A DNA stretch of 64,000 bases from assembly GCF_047675955.1 (NCBI RefSeq), contig NC_132910.1:112699143-112763142 (forward strand). Direction: 5' to 3'. Both the position numbers and the translations under genes were made by a program. Each line of letters begins with the position of its first letter. The first letter of the stretch is position 1. The notes beneath the pieces were generated by a model, which saw only the letters and a program-made list of their open reading frames with translations, was not told the DNA's origin and did not search any database. The DNA comes from Chlorocebus sabaeus. Its lineage: Eukaryota > Chordata > Mammalia > Primates > Cercopithecidae. Shown here in pieces: positions 1 to 12,474 of this stretch.

Positions 1-641
1 TTATTTGATTCTGTCTCTTCCTCATTTAATTACTTTAACCAAATAATAATACTCAAAATATCATGACAGTGATGATTAATTTCAATTATTAAATTTAAAA
101 TAAATATTAATTTTAAAACTATGATTCATATTTTCTTTATTAAAGAATTAACTCAAGATTTCTTCATGAGTCATCTATCGATACAACATATTATATTTTT
201 ATTTTTTAACCATTTCACAAAATATTGCAGGAGGATGGACATTCTAGTGTTATAAATTATTACTTGGATTTCTGATATTAGGTGTGTTAGGAATTAGGAA
301 TTCATTTACTGATATACACATACAAAATATATAAGTTACTTTATGTGTATAACTGAGAAAAATGAACAATTATTTTAAAAATGTATTCTTTTCTTCCCAC
401 AATTAGAATAGCAGTCTAAATATCCTAGAATCAAACAAGCTTTGAGTAGCAATTTATGATCATCCACAAAATAGAGAAGGCCTGAATATTCCGCTTTAAA
501 CAATATTTAGTTTTGTTTAATGATAGAAGATCCTCTTTTATTATAATACTATGGGATACTTTTATATGGTTTGATTGGTGAGAAGTGCTGGGTAATGGTA
601 ATTCATGTTTATCCTTGAACAGCTTGTAAATGCATAAAATA
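1..641. other. AT-rich intronic sequence, no feature seen
   Basis: Low-GC sequence without a recognisable repeat or gene. A minus-strand open frame at 431-706 is a chance frame running into the Alu. Confidence 0.6.
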
Positions 642-923
642 GGCCGGGTGTGGTGGCTCACACCTGTAATCCCAGAACTTTTGGAGGCTGTGGTTGGGCG
701 AATCACCTGAGGTCAGGAGTTCGAGACCAGCCTGGCCAACATGGTGAAATCCCGTCTCTACTAAAAACACAAAAATGTGCTAGGCGTGGCAGTGCATGCC
801 TGTAATCCTAGCTACTCAGGAGGCTGAGACAGGAGAATCACTTGAACCCAGGAGGCGGAGGTTGCAGTGAGCCAAGATCGTGCCATTGCACTCCAGCCTG
901 GGCGACAAGACTGAAACTCTGTC
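642..923 (+). mobile_element. AluS-type SINE
   Basis: Starts GGCCGGGTGTGGTGGCTCA and runs through both monomers to the 3' CTCCAGCCTGGGCGAC block. The left-arm wording (GTTCGAGACCAGCCTGGCC) is AluS-like. The poly-A tail has been replaced by a tetranucleotide array. Confidence 0.93.
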
Positions 924-968
924 GAATGAATGAATGAATGAATGAATGAATGAATGAATGAATAAATG
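924..968 (+). repeat. (GAAT)n microsatellite at the Alu tail
   Basis: About ten near-perfect GAAT units directly after the Alu body, ending in AATAAATGG. It probably arose from the Alu tail and is likely polymorphic. Confidence 0.9.
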
Positions 969-1716
969 GCATGAATTATTATAACTTTATTGGAAATGTA
1001 AGTAAATTAACTTGCATCGTAAATAAACTGCTTCTTCTCCAGTTTCTGATGTGCATGACTATAGTCCAGCTAGTTGAAACACAATAGAAACTTGTGAGTT
1101 AAATGGCCAAAGAATACAGGCCATCTTTATTCACCTTCCTACAAAATTTTTCTCTAATGAACATTCTATGTTTTATACTGCTTCTCCTAAAACCATAAGA
1201 TTTATTGATAAGAAGAAATACAAAAGTTATTTCCATTTTAATTAATGTTATAATATTTTGTAATATGGTATCATAATTTTGAAAAACACTAGAAGATTAG
1301 AAAAATCAGTGCCAATAATGCAGACATTGGGAGGAGATTCCATCTGTCTGATATGGTTCTGAATCATGTAAGATTTACAAAATTAGTACATCTTTATTTT
1401 TATTCCTCTTTTCTATCTGTGTCAGTGAATGTAAATGAGTCAGTCTATATAGCATCTTTAAAATCAGTTTCAATAAACTGCAATAGGTATAAAAGAAAGG
1501 AAGTCCATATGCCATAATTTGCTTGGTTGGCACCTAATGGGTACACATGATTAAATGTTGGGTTGACGGTACATTGAATTTTAGATGCAGGATGATGTCA
1601 AATTATCCATGTTAAATTAGCACAAATCCAAATTTGGATGGACAATAGTGTAAGTCCCTTTTTTCTCTATTAATTATAGTGCAAAACAAAACATCTTAAA
1701 AATAATGTATCCATTC
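969..1716. other. Intronic sequence, no feature seen
   Basis: Unique-looking AT-rich DNA between two Alus. No coding frame, RNA gene or clear repeat was recognised. Confidence 0.5.
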
Positions 1717-2012
1717 TCAGGCACGGTGTCTCACGCCTGTAATCCCAGCACTTTGGGAGGCCAACGCGGGTGGATCACGAGGTCAGGAGTATGAGACCAG
1801 CCTGGCCAATATGGTGAAACCCCATCTCTAATAAAAATACAAAAAGTAGACAGGCATGGTGGTGTGTGCCTATAACACCAGCTACTCAGGAGACTGAGGC
1901 AGGAGAATCACTTGAACCCGAGTGTCGCAGGTTACAGTGAGCCGAGATTGTGCCATTGCACTTCAGCCTGGGTGACAGAGCAAGACTGTCTAAAAAAAAA
2001 GAAAAAAGAAAA
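1717..2012 (+). mobile_element. AluS-type SINE (Sc-like)
   Basis: Near full-length dimer starting CAGGCACGGTGTCTCACGCC, with GATCACGAGGTCAGGAGTATG in the left arm and an impure A tail (A runs broken by G). The mix of CACGAGGTC and CCAGCCTGGCC is Sc-like. Confidence 0.92.
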
Positions 2013-5000
2013 CAGTGTCTATTCTCTTTTCTCTTGTTATTTTGTGTAAAATGAGGGAAAATATGTGAAAATACTTTGGAACCAGTAAAAATATTCATAA
2101 AATTCAGTTAATGAAAACCATAAGAAAATCAAAGTTATAAAAAAGTGTTACTATTCATCTTCTGTGTCCATTTGTCTGTTTCTCCCCATTTGCCTCTTTC
2201 AATTGAATGTTAAAATTATGTGCTGTCTCTAACTCAAAGACAACTAGTTTCAAATAAAGACACTGATACTACTGAGTTCATTAAAAAAAAAAAAAAATTA
2301 GCTGGTTCTGCCTGATTTCTTTCCCCTAGAACTCAATGTTCTTGTCAGTCAAAAATTCTATAGTTTTCTAATTCCTTTAATCAATTTGACTTTTTATATT
2401 CATTAACTATTGTCACATTATTATTTGTATTTCCAGTTGTCAACTGTGTATTTTGCTACTTCTGAAGTATTAATTTGTTTCTTATGTTATCCTATTTTGA
2501 TCCTAATTTGTCACATTTGGCTAAAAATCTCCTGTTTTAACTCATTCATTGTTGCTTCATGTCATTCCTGAGGAAATTTACTCTTTATTTCAGAATCTTA
2601 TTTCCTCATTTTTGCTATTGTTCTTTTTCATACCCAGAATAGGATCAAAAGAAAGCTCTGTCCTTTGTTCTCCTTTAAGACAAATGTTACTCTATTTGCA
2701 GGAATATTTGGACAATCAGAAAGACAATTTAGTTGGTAAAACACATAGCCTGGTAGAATAAACAAAGGTAGTTTACCCATCTGGTTTCAAATATACATGT
2801 CACTAATTACTAGCTGATGTTCTTATCTAATTTAAATAAAATAATATCTCATAAGTAAAATGTGGATATTAGCACCTGGTCTATTACAATGTTTTGAATT
2901 TTTGGCTAAATCACATTTACTAGTGTAGAGTTAGGAATCAGTAAGTGACGAATATAATATTATTTACTTTGGGGAAAATTTTGAAATAAATATTTCATCT
3001 TTATACCAGTTATAACTATGATTGAATTAGCAGTAGATTAAGATTGCCTAGTACACCTGTGTCACATAATTTATCCAGTTTGGAATCTCATTATGTCCAA
3101 CTTTTAAAGCATCACTTTAGGTAATGTTAGAGAAAGGCGAATAAGATGGCCTGGACTATTACAGATCTTATAATGCTCATCAAGAGGAAAACAGAGATGT
3201 GACTCTTCTATTGTTCTGTGGACATCCTACTCATTTTCTTCACAACTATTGAGGCTTATATTAATCTTTCTCTTCAGAATAAGTTTTTGCCATCATAGAA
3301 GTCCATATGAATGACTAGCTTTGAGAGTTTTGCTTCAATTTTTTTTTTTTACTTTCTTATATATGGAAAGTTTCATTTTCAATTAATATTAGCTCTTCAT
3401 GTTTATGCATGAATCTAGAATTATGTTTTCCTGATGTACTTGTTTCAAACATATTATAATCCAGTATCCTATGATATAAATCATTGTGACCTCATTTAAA
3501 TAATATCATATCATCCTTTGAACCATTACCAGCTTCAACCTCCATATGACAATCAATAACTTGCTTTTTTCTACTAACTTTCCAACTTAAATCTGCTTTC
3601 ATTGGCTTCCCTTCTTAGTGACAGTTGCATATAATCCAAATGTTCATTTTGTTATTTAAGGTTAAATTGTTTTAGTGATTAAAATAATCTAAGATGAAGT
3701 CATTTTTACCAAATACACTATATTTGTATTAGTTGCAGTTTCAACAAAACAGAGAAAAAGTTAGTTAATTTTATATTTTATAATTCTTCTCAGTTCACAC
3801 TCACTACTATAGGAACACCACCAAAGTCCTTTGCAAAAGGCATTTTGATCCCAACTTTCTCTAAAAGTGTAAACCTTGTAGAAGTCTATAGGTTCAAATA
3901 CATATTGACTGTATCTCTGTAAATATTCTTCACAGGTTTTCAAACTTGAAGAATCAACTCTCAAATTAACTCAAAGTATTCCATAAAAATTCAATAGTTT
4001 CCACATCATAGTTTAATCTGATGTATTAACCTTTACAAAGGTAAAATATCATTAATTATATATTGGAAATTAAAATACCTCTGAATATCATTATTTTAAT
4101 TAGAAGTTTAAAAATATAGCAAGTGAATATTCTTCAGGTTCTCTTTTGAAAGAAATGTCAGAAATTGAATATTTTACACATTAGTCAATGCTTTACTTAC
4201 CTTTTAATTACAACTATCATTCAAATAGTTATAAGCACATTTCAAAAAATATTTGCCATAATGTTGTATTTTCTTAGTTTGTATGTTCATATCTTTTCCT
4301 TGCAATAAAGGAAAAATGCTACTTTTAGAATGATACAAGTGAGTGTTTTCCCACCAGAGCTAAAATTTCTGTTTTAACACTTAGTCATACAGTAAAAAAG
4401 ATGGATGTATTTCCTGTGTAGCCATTTACCATCTGGTTAAGCAAATATACTTAAAGATACTTCTGCTTTTCTGATCAAGTGACAACAGATCTAAGAGCAG
4501 ACAGAGCTTGGACTCTAAAATGATCATTGTACAGCTGTAGTTGGCATCATTAGGGACCAATAAAAACTTTATGTTCCATTTGGATGGCAAGGACCTTTAT
4601 CAAAGAGAAGCTCAAATGGCTAAATAACAAAGAAATGATCCATTTAGCAGTTGTTTTAAATTTAAGACAGATAATGGAACTTCAAAGTCATAATTAGCTT
4701 TTAACACTAGAAAGATTGTTTTCAAGTTCTATATTCCATTCTAATATTTTAAACTTGTCATCTTACCATAATTTTTTGATTGTGGTTTTGCTTCATTTTT
4801 CTAATGTCCTCATCAATATAAACTAAAGCCATCACATTATCCTTAACAGCTAAACCACTGGCACTATCAGAATGCTTTATACTATTTCCCTTCAAATAGA
4901 ATGACAGAAAAAAGTCACTAAATGTCATTTGCCTAGGAAAAATGAACAGACACACTCTTTTGTTTTCTCATCAGGTAATTCAAAATGGTTTTTTGAACAT

Positions 5001-5820
5001 TGGATATTTATTGCAGTCTCTGTTAATAGGGTAATTCCTAAATAGCTATATAAGGTCTATTAAAACAGAACAAATGAGCACAGCACATTGCTGAGCGATT
5101 TGCAGTGTCAGCAGTAATCCCTTAAAAATCACTCTTAAGAATTTTCAGTTCTCTAAATTGACATCAGCAGTTTTTATTAACTGACTTTTTCTTTCCTTTC
5201 CCTAAAGATTCAACAATCCTGGTGCCTAAATATTTTCATTGCGTTTCAGACTGGCAGGTAAAATCAAATTTTTACTCCTGCAAACTTTAGTGTAAGGATT
5301 TCTGAAGGAATGCCTGAAGACCTGGAATTTTGCCCATTGTAGAAATATAGGTATGGTTTTTATCCAATTTCTATAGGTTATTTTATAAAATGATCGAAGT
5401 TAGGGGCTGGTATACAGTTCTCATTTTATAATTTTAAATGTAATGAGTATTATCAGTTTCTCTAATTTAACATTTGTGCATAGATAAGGAAATACAAGTC
5501 TTAAATGAGAGTTTGGATGAAGTCATACAGTAAGAGGTGGAGCACAGGTTAATGTCCGGCCTCTTTGACTCCAGAGTTTCATTTCCTTTCTATTACGTGA
5601 TAATGGTATTGGTCTTGGCATGAAAAAAAGCAAGGACAAAATTTGTAAATTCAATACTATCTAATTTTAGTTCATGCTCACATAACCTACAGGATCACCA
5701 CCAATGTCCACCTCTGTGTTATCTTTGAAAACCTAAAAGCAAAACAAACAAACAAAAAACCTCTGTCGGTCGTTTCTATGGGTTGACCTGTCAAAAAATA
5801 TACAGATGTTTCTTTCTCTC
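2013..5820. other. Intronic sequence, mostly unique, no gene seen
   Basis: 3.8 kb of AT-rich DNA with short A or T runs (2282-2297, 3340-3350). Small open frames at 2549-2761, 3761-3964 and 4758-4955 have no recognisable family and no codon signature. No clear interspersed repeat was identified; very old ones may be missed. Confidence 0.45.
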
Positions 5821-5835
5821 TATATATATATATAT
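5821..5835. repeat. (TA)n short microsatellite
   Basis: Fifteen bases of pure TA repeat followed by a T-rich run that leads into the antisense Alu. Confidence 0.85.
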
Positions 5836-6128
5836 TTTTTCTCTTTTCTTTCTTTTTTTTTTGAGATGGATTCTCACTCTTGTTGCCCAGGATGGAATAC
5901 AGTGGCACAATCTTGGCACACTGCAACTTCCACCTCCCAGGTTCAAGCAATTCTGCCTCAGCCTCTCCAGTAACTGGGATTGCAGGCATGTGCTGCCATG
6001 CCTGGGAAATTTTTGTATTTTTAGTAGGGACAAGGGACTCCATGTCGCCCAGGCTGACCTCAAGTGAACCACCGGCGTTGGCCTCCCAAAGTGCTGGGAT
6101 TACAGGCGTGAGCCACCATGCCTGTCCC
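5836..6128 (-). mobile_element. Alu SINE, antisense, diverged
   Basis: The T-rich tail complement precedes GAGATGGATTCTCACTC, and the element ends with GAGCCACCATGCC. It has lost some of the central left arm. Open frames in this interval on both strands are Alu translations. Confidence 0.9.
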
Positions 6129-6324
6129 AATCAAAATGTTTTTATGTAGATACATACATACATGTTATGTTTGATGCATATTTATACCAGATCCCATATT
6201 GTACATGAAGCTTCTATAAGACAGGGAATTATTTTCTTCAAGAATGTGCACATTACTTAGTAAAGCTCTCTCAGCTATATCACACTTGTCAAAAGCAAAT
6301 CGGCGCTTTGAAAAATCAATCATT

Positions 6325-6590
6325 ATAATAGCTAACATACACATGCTACTTATTATGTCGCAGGTACTACACTTTGGGAGTTACATTCTTTAGAACATTC
6401 AATCAACACAACAACCTTGTGGGGTAGCTATTGTTGTTATACATTTTTTAGATAAGATAATTCAGAACTGAATGTTTGGATAACTTGCCCAAAGTCTCAC
6501 AGCTAATAAGTAGCAGGAACACAATAACCAGATTTAAACTTACTCTAGTGCCCCTTGTTTTAACCAATTAACTACACTGCTTTTATTTAT
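6325..6590 (-). mobile_element. MIR SINE, antisense
   Basis: Plus-strand wording follows the reverse complement of MIR: ACTTATTATGTCGCAGG, CAACAACCTTGTGGGGTAG, AACTTGCCCAAAGTCTCAC, then TTAACCAATTAACTACACTGC. Well-preserved core. Confidence 0.8.
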
Positions 6591-7832
6591 TATATTTCCA
6601 AATAATATGAGAAATGCCCTTTCTTCTGTATAAAGAAAAAATAATCTATGTTTACAGTTCTTTCTACCTCCCAGAAAACATTAATTTAAAAAATGTAAAT
6701 GTCCTTTTTTTAATCAAATCCACTTTTGAAATCATATTTAGGATTCACAATTAACTGATGTGCTCAATTACATTGCAAGACTTGCCATGCTGTTGGTAAA
6801 TAACAGGAACAGACATTGAGGCCAGTGTTCTGATTTGAAGCCCAGAGCTATTTCAATAGAAGAAAAATGAAGCTGATTTTATACTCAGATTTTTTTGGAG
6901 TTAGGTACAGAGTTTTTGGAATCGTCTGCTATGGCTCTATCCATAGCAGTTGTAGCTTTGATGCTATGAATGACATGTCATGGCAAAAATAGCATGGCAA
7001 GCAGTGGAAAATAAAATAATAATGTCAATGATTACAATTTATTTCAGAGTGCACTTAGCTCTGCCAACCACTGTGATAAAAAACATTTATACATGTGGCA
7101 TCTCATCCTCACAAAAAACTATTAGGATTGTTTTTTGCATATCACAATGTATTTTTGCATGTGTTAATGAGTGACTAGAGGGCCACTGGTTTCTAGGTGG
7201 CAGTGGTGGGATTCAACATCAATATTCAGGATTCCAGAGCTTACACTTTCTGTTTATTCAGCACAGACAAAAATATAGGGGGGGGCATATCTACTGCTTT
7301 ACTTCCTATATTATTTTCAATTAGAAATCTGATGATATTGGGCTTTATCAAGGTCACAGGACAAAAGAATGAGTCTCCTTTTCCACCAATGTGATCACGG
7401 AAATAGATGTTTGCTATATGGAATCAGTATATGTCTAGGTAATTAATCTATCAAATATCAGTTTAGCCTTCATACTTTTGACATGTTGTAATTATTTCTG
7501 AATTCCATAATGTTTCTAAACTCTCAAAATGTCTGCCAATAACTAAACATTTATTATATCTTCATTGCTTTGCTATCTGAAATATTTCATTCCTTAATTA
7601 ATGGTAAAAATGATGGATTGCATATTCAAGGAAACACATGAAATAGTTGTGCTACACATAAATATGGCTAAATGCTAGCAATTTCTTATGTTCTGAACTA
7701 ATAATCTTTATTTCTAGAAATGATCATGCTATCCTTGCTTATCAGGTCATACTTTCCTTAATTTACCTACATCAATGTATTAATACTTTAGATGAAAATT
7801 TTAACTTTAATGCTAGAGAGATGCCCCCCCTT

Positions 7833-7833
<1 letters not shown>
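6591..7833. other. Intronic sequence, no gene seen
   Basis: AT-rich. A weak MIR-like patch lies around 7030-7140 (TGTGGCATCTCATCCTCAC). Open frames at 6980-7174 and 7197-7394 are short and unrecognised. Confidence 0.4.

Positions 7834-7869
<36 letters not shown>
7834..7869. repeat. (CA)n microsatellite
   Basis: Eighteen uninterrupted CA dinucleotides after a run of seven C. A likely polymorphic marker. Confidence 0.95.
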
Positions 7870-7870
<1 letters not shown>

Positions 7871-8308
7871 TAGATAGTATTAAAGTAGCTTAATGGAACT
7901 GAGAAAAGTTCATGTCTTCAATTTTGTTTTATATACTATTCCTCCATAAATAACAATGATTAAAATATATAAAATGCAGTATACATCTAAAATTGTTACA
8001 GCTGTGGAAGCTGATAACAGAAGACATCTTTAATATATTAAACCTGTGAAGAACTATTATATTTGTCTAATAAGACATTTATATAATTACATAGGAAAAA
8101 TTCTTATACAAATTCAAAAGATGGTGTTTCTATTCCCTTAAGACTTCATGGAAAATATATCAGTTTATTGTATATACTTATATCCTACATTTTTAATTCC
8201 TTTTGAAAGCATAGATAAATAAATCTATCTTACATAGTGCAAAGTGCAGAGTTTTCTTTCCTTAGGTGACTAAAAATACCATTGGCATATATAATAAACA
8301 AGGCATTT
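7870..8308. other. AT-rich intronic sequence, no feature seen
   Basis: No coding frame, RNA gene or repeat recognised. Confidence 0.5.
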
Positions 8309-8476
8309 TTTTGTTTGTTTGTTTGTTTGTATTATGAGATGAAGTCTTGCTCTGTCACCCAGGCTGGAATGCAGTGGCACAATCTCGGCTCACTGCAACC
8401 TCTGCCTCCTGGGTTCAAGCGATTCTCCTGTCTCAGCCTCCCAAGTAGTTGGGATTACAGGCACCCACCACACAAA
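8309..8476 (-). mobile_element. Partial antisense Alu with (TTTG)n tail
   Basis: TTTGTTTG repeats (8309-8330, complement of a CAAA-type tail) lead into GAGATGAAGTCTTGCTCTG. Only one monomer's worth is present; it stops after GGCACCCACCACA. Confidence 0.88.
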
Positions 8477-8840
8477 ATAAAAAATATATAATATTATTAG
8501 ATATCTTTAAAAAGAAAAAGAAACCTAATATTCAAAATTAAACTAGATCATACTGTTCATGAAAGAAAAAATATTATTGAGAAAATAAATTATATATTTT
8601 ATTCAATTTACTTTACATATTTACAATAGGTAATTGGAGGGAATACTAAGAGATTTTAAAAATCTAATGGTACATGTATTTTTTAAAGTAATTCATCACT
8701 GTTTTTATATTTATCTTTTAGGTCACTAAAATTCCTGAGTTCTCTGTGATATGATACCAACAACTTGCTATATCTCAAAAAAGGGGAGTTTTTGTTTCAT
8801 AAAATTTAATTCCTAGAATATGTTTATAGAAAACTACGAG
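8477..8840. other. AT-rich intronic sequence, no feature seen
   Basis: Very AT-rich spacer between two partial Alus. Confidence 0.5.
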
Positions 8841-8985
8841 CAGATAACTTGGGAGGCTGAGGCAGGAGAATCGCTTGAATCTGCAAGGCAGAGGTTGCAG
8901 TGAGCCAAGATTGCACCATTGCACTCCAGCATGGGCAACAAGAGCAAAACTCTGTCTCGAAATTTAAAAAAAGAATAAAAATACA
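8841..8985 (+). mobile_element. 5'-truncated Alu, right-arm fragment
   Basis: Begins CAGATAACTTGGGAGGCTG and contains AGGTTGCAGTGAGCCAAG and CTCCAGCATGGGCAACAAG, then an impure A tail. Everything upstream of the right-monomer core is missing. Confidence 0.88.
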
Positions 8986-9039
8986 TATATATACAGATAA
9001 TTCAGAGAGTTTCATTCACACATAAAATCCCAGTTTCCC

Positions 9040-10012
9040 CTATTATTCACATCTTGAATTAATGTAGCAAATTTGTTATGAGTAATGAGCTGATGATGGT
9101 ACATTATTAACTAAAGTCTGTAGTTTACGTTAAGGTCCATTATTTGTGTTGTGTATTTAGTTCTATGGATTTTTATAAATGTATAATGTGATATATACAC
9201 CATCACAGTATCATACAGAATAGTTTCAGGTCCCTAACACTACTCTACGTTTCAGTCGTTCATTCATTCCCTTACCTAAAACCTTGAGACTCAGTGATCT
9301 CCTTACTGTCTCAATACTTTTGCCTTTTCTAAAATGTCATATAATTGGAATCAGCCTTTTTAGAATGGCTTATTTGACTTCCAACATGCATTTAAGATCT
9401 CTCTATGTCTATTTGTGAATTGACAGCTCATTTTTTAATTGTATTTACTTATATTTATATATTATATATTTATTTTATTTTATGACTATATTAATATTAC
9501 AAACATAAGGTTAAATATACTCAATATGCCAGAGGGATATTTATGTGGATATTATACATATATTTTGAAATACTAATTTATCACACATTATATTTATGTT
9601 TTAGTTTAACATTCATATTGTACATGTATGTATTTATAATAAGAATATTATCACTGTTTATTTACCCATTCACCTATGGAAAAACATCTTCATCTCATTC
9701 AATTTAGGATAATTTTGAATAAAGCTGCTAAAAACATTTGAGTGCAGGTTTTTTTGTTTGTGTACATAAATTTTTAAATCAGTTGTGTGAAACCTGAAAG
9801 AAAAAATGATATGGTAAGATTATGCTTAGCTTCAAAGGAAAGTGCCAAACTGTTGTGTCCTCACCAGCATTAGGTATTGTCCATTTATTATTATTATTTT
9901 AGCCATTCTACTAGGTGTGTTTTGGTATCTCATTGTCATTTATATATTTGTAATTTCCTAATGAAAAATTTTGAGTCTCTTTCATACATATATTTGGTAT
10001 CTGTATTATATT
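9040..10012 (-). mobile_element. L1M 3' region, antisense, part 1
   Basis: Plus strand follows the reverse complement of a mammalian L1M 3' UTR and ORF2 end: CATCACAGTATCATACAGA, TTTTGCCTTTTCTAAAATGTC, GAATAAAGCTGCTAAAAACA, CCTCACCAGCATTAGG. It is decayed, with an AT-rich insertion around 9440-9620. Continues after the AluY. Confidence 0.75.
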
Positions 10013-10312
10013 CTTTTTTTTTTTTTTCTTTGAGACAGAGTCTTGCTCTGTCGCCGAGGCTAGAGTGCAGTGGCGCAATCTCGACTCACTGCAAGCTCTG
10101 CCTCCCAGGTTCATGCCATTCTCCTGCCTCAGCCTCCCGAGTAGCTGGGACTACAGGCATCTGCCACCATGTGAGGCTAATATTTTGTATTTTTAGAAGA
10201 GACAGGGTTTCGCCGCGTTAGCCAGGATGGTCTTGATCTCCTGACCTCATGATCTGCCCTCCTTGGCTTCCCAAAGTGCTGGGATTACAGACCTGAGCCA
10301 CTGTGCCCGGGC
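10013..10312 (-). mobile_element. AluY-type SINE, antisense, inserted in L1M
   Basis: Full-length element with a T-rich start and a GTGCCCGGG end. Left-arm complement contains GTCTTGATCTCCTGACCTC and GTTAGCCAGGATGG, which is AluY-like. It is flanked by near-identical ATCTGTATTATATTCT and ATCTGTATATATTCT, the likely target-site duplication inside the L1M. Confidence 0.92.
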
Positions 10313-10365
10313 TGCCATCTGTATATATTCTTTAGTGAGATGCTCATCACTTCTCTGTCTCCATC
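10313..10365 (-). mobile_element. L1M antisense, part 2 after AluY
   Basis: CTTTAGTGAGATGCTCATCAC resumes the L1M consensus directly where the Alu interrupted it. Confidence 0.65.
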
Positions 10366-10957
10366 TCCTTCCTATAGGTAAGAACACTACAGTTTTCTTT
10401 CAGGAAGATGCTTCTCCCTCATACCATATCCTCTTGAATAGAGTAACTCCATTATCAATATTTGAAGGAGATCTGGGATGGGGTCATGGGGTCAATAGGC
10501 AAAGGAATAGGAATGGACATGCTACCCAGCTGTGTCAACCATGGGATTCTAATAAGAATTAGTGTGAAAAAGAAGAAGTTTTTCCATGAGACAGAGACAT
10601 GGGAAAAAGTAAGCCACAGGGTGTTGTGGGTACATGAGAAAAATATCATCCCGATGGTAGAGTTGGTGCAGAGGAGAAAAGAAGGAAAGAAGGAGAAATG
10701 TGGACAGAAGACATATTCATAGGATATTATATAGGCCCCAGTGCCCAGCTGTACTCTACCCTTGTCATTTTAATTATATGCACCAGTAACTATCCTACTT
10801 TTTGTTTAATTCAATCTATTGGACTTCACGTCACCAACAATGTCAATCTGCTGACTAATACATTTACACACAAGTATCATCAAAAGGTCTACAGTTCTTC
10901 TGCCAGTCTTAGTGAACTTCCAGGGAGCTGCTCTATTCCTACTCATTCAATAATATA
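10366..10957. other. Intronic sequence, no gene seen
   Basis: Less AT-rich than its surroundings. Overlapping open frames on both strands around 10455-10722 are unrecognised. Confidence 0.4.
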
Positions 10958-11162
10958 TTAAGCTAGTGCTTATTAACTGAATATCTGCTATGTGTCAGAT
11001 ATTGTTCTAGGATTTGATAATACGGTGATGAAAAATCAAATAATAGCCCTGATCCCCTGAAATGCCATTTTGGGGAGAGGGGAGACAGAGAAAGACAGAT
11101 AATATATGTTGACAAGTAAGTAAACCAAAGACAAAGTGAACTCCTTCTAGTACAGTCAGACA
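10958..11162 (-). mobile_element. L2 LINE 3' end, antisense
   Basis: GTGCTTATTAACTGAATATC, ATGTGTCAGATATTGTTCTAG and CCCTGATCCCCTGAAATGCC follow the reverse complement of L2, then a GAGACAGAGAAAGACAGAT block. Confidence 0.65.
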
Positions 11163-11300
11163 TTTATGAAGAAAACACCAAAGCAAACTACATCTAACAG
11201 GTTGTATTTAGTGAATACGTAACCAGCAGTATCTCTGAAGTTCTGAGCCCATGACTGGAAGACTGAGTGTGTAAAGTGAACTTAGAAAATCTTAGCTTTG

Positions 11301-11580
11301 ACTAAGCGTGGTGGCTTACTCCTGTAATACCAGCAAAATGGGAGGCCAAGGCAGATGGATCACCTGAGGTTAGGAGTTTGAGAACAGCCTGGCCAACGTG
11401 GAGAAAACTGTCTCTACTAAAAATACAAAAATTAGCCGGGTGTGGTGGTATGCACCTGTAGTCCCAGGTACATGGAAGATTGAGGCAGGAGAATGGCTTG
11501 AACCTAGGAGGCAGCGGTTGCAGTGAGCCCAAGATCATGCCATTGCACTCCAGCCTGGGCGACAGAGCGAGGCTTCATCT
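11301..11580 (+). mobile_element. AluS-type SINE
   Basis: Begins after CTTAGCTTTG, runs from AAGCGTGGTGGCTTACTCC to GACAGAGCGAGGCTTCATC. A similar CTTTAGCTTT follows the microsatellite at its tail, consistent with a target-site duplication. Confidence 0.92.
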
Positions 11581-11581
11581 C

Positions 11582-11667
11582 AGAAAGAAAGAAAAGAGAA
11601 GAGAAGAGAAGAGAAGAGAAGAGAAGAGAAGAGAAGAGAAGAGAAGAGAAGAGAAGAGAAGAGAAGA
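11582..11667 (+). repeat. (AGAGA)n pentanucleotide microsatellite
   Basis: About 86 bp beginning with AGAAAGAAAGAA and then an almost perfect GAGAA pentamer array, grown out of the Alu tail. It gives a purine-only strand and repetitive KRREE-type translations. Confidence 0.95.
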
Positions 11668-11841
11668 CTTTAGCTTTACACAGTAGCTGAACAAGCATGT
11701 AATGCTGGAGACAAAAGACACCATCGGAACAGAAAAACTAATACAGTAAATGAAGCACAAAGAGCAACAGGAACAACCAAGGAAGTGGTTAGTAACTCGG
11801 GTTCTCAGCAAGAACAGAAACTTGTTAATAAGAATGGCAGA

Positions 11842-12120
11842 CATGGGAAGCAGAGGTGGGTGGGTCACCTGAGATCAAGAGTTCGAGACCAGCCTGACCA
11901 ACATGGTGAAACACTGTCTCTACTATAATCACAAAAATTAGCCGGGTGTGGTGGCGGACGCCTGTAGTCCCAGCTACTTGGGAGACTGAGGCAGGAGAAT
12001 CGCTTGAACCCAGGAGGCGGAGATTACAGTAAGTTGAGATGGTGCCACTACACTCCCGCCTGGGCCACAGAACAAGACTCCATCTCAAAAAAAAAAAAAA
12101 AAGACAAAAGAGAAAAAAAG
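11842..12120 (+). mobile_element. 5'-truncated AluS with target-site duplication
   Basis: Starts within the left arm (ATGGGAAGCAGAGGTGGGTGG), so roughly the first 35 consensus bases are missing, and ends in a 16-A run and an impure tail. ATGGCAGAC sits on both sides (11833-11841 and 12122-12130), so the truncation is probably original to the insertion. Confidence 0.9.
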
Positions 12121-12474
12121 GCATGGCAGACCTAAAGTCACTGCCAAGGTGCCCGAGTATACCTTGAAGCATGAGAAGATTAAAGCACATCAAAACAGTA
12201 GGACTGTAGCACTTATTTGGTCACACTTGGTTAGAAAACACCAACTCTTTATTGTGGAGAGATTATTACAATAGTAAAACATGTTTAATAATGTGTTCGT
12301 AAATATCAGTACTGTTTAACTTTTCTTTTTTAATTATTTTTTTATTTACACTATCCACCTGAAGGTGCTATTTAACTCTTTAGTAAACTCAGTGATTTAT
12401 TTGTAATCTGTGACTGTTTTTCTAAACTACTTTTATCATATTTTAAGATATTTTAATAGATTTTTCAACTTTTG
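12121..12474. other. AT-rich intronic sequence, no feature seen
   Basis: Nothing recognised apart from the target-site duplication at its left edge. Confidence 0.5.

Noticed and set aside
924..968. Regular short direct repeats that could suggest an array such as CRISPR
   Set aside because: A simple GAAT microsatellite on an Alu tail; no spacers. No CRISPR-like structure exists anywhere in the window.
5687..6149. Overlapping open frames of 89-147 codons on both strands
   Set aside because: All are translations of the antisense Alu and its flanks. Alu sense and antisense frames are well-known false positives.
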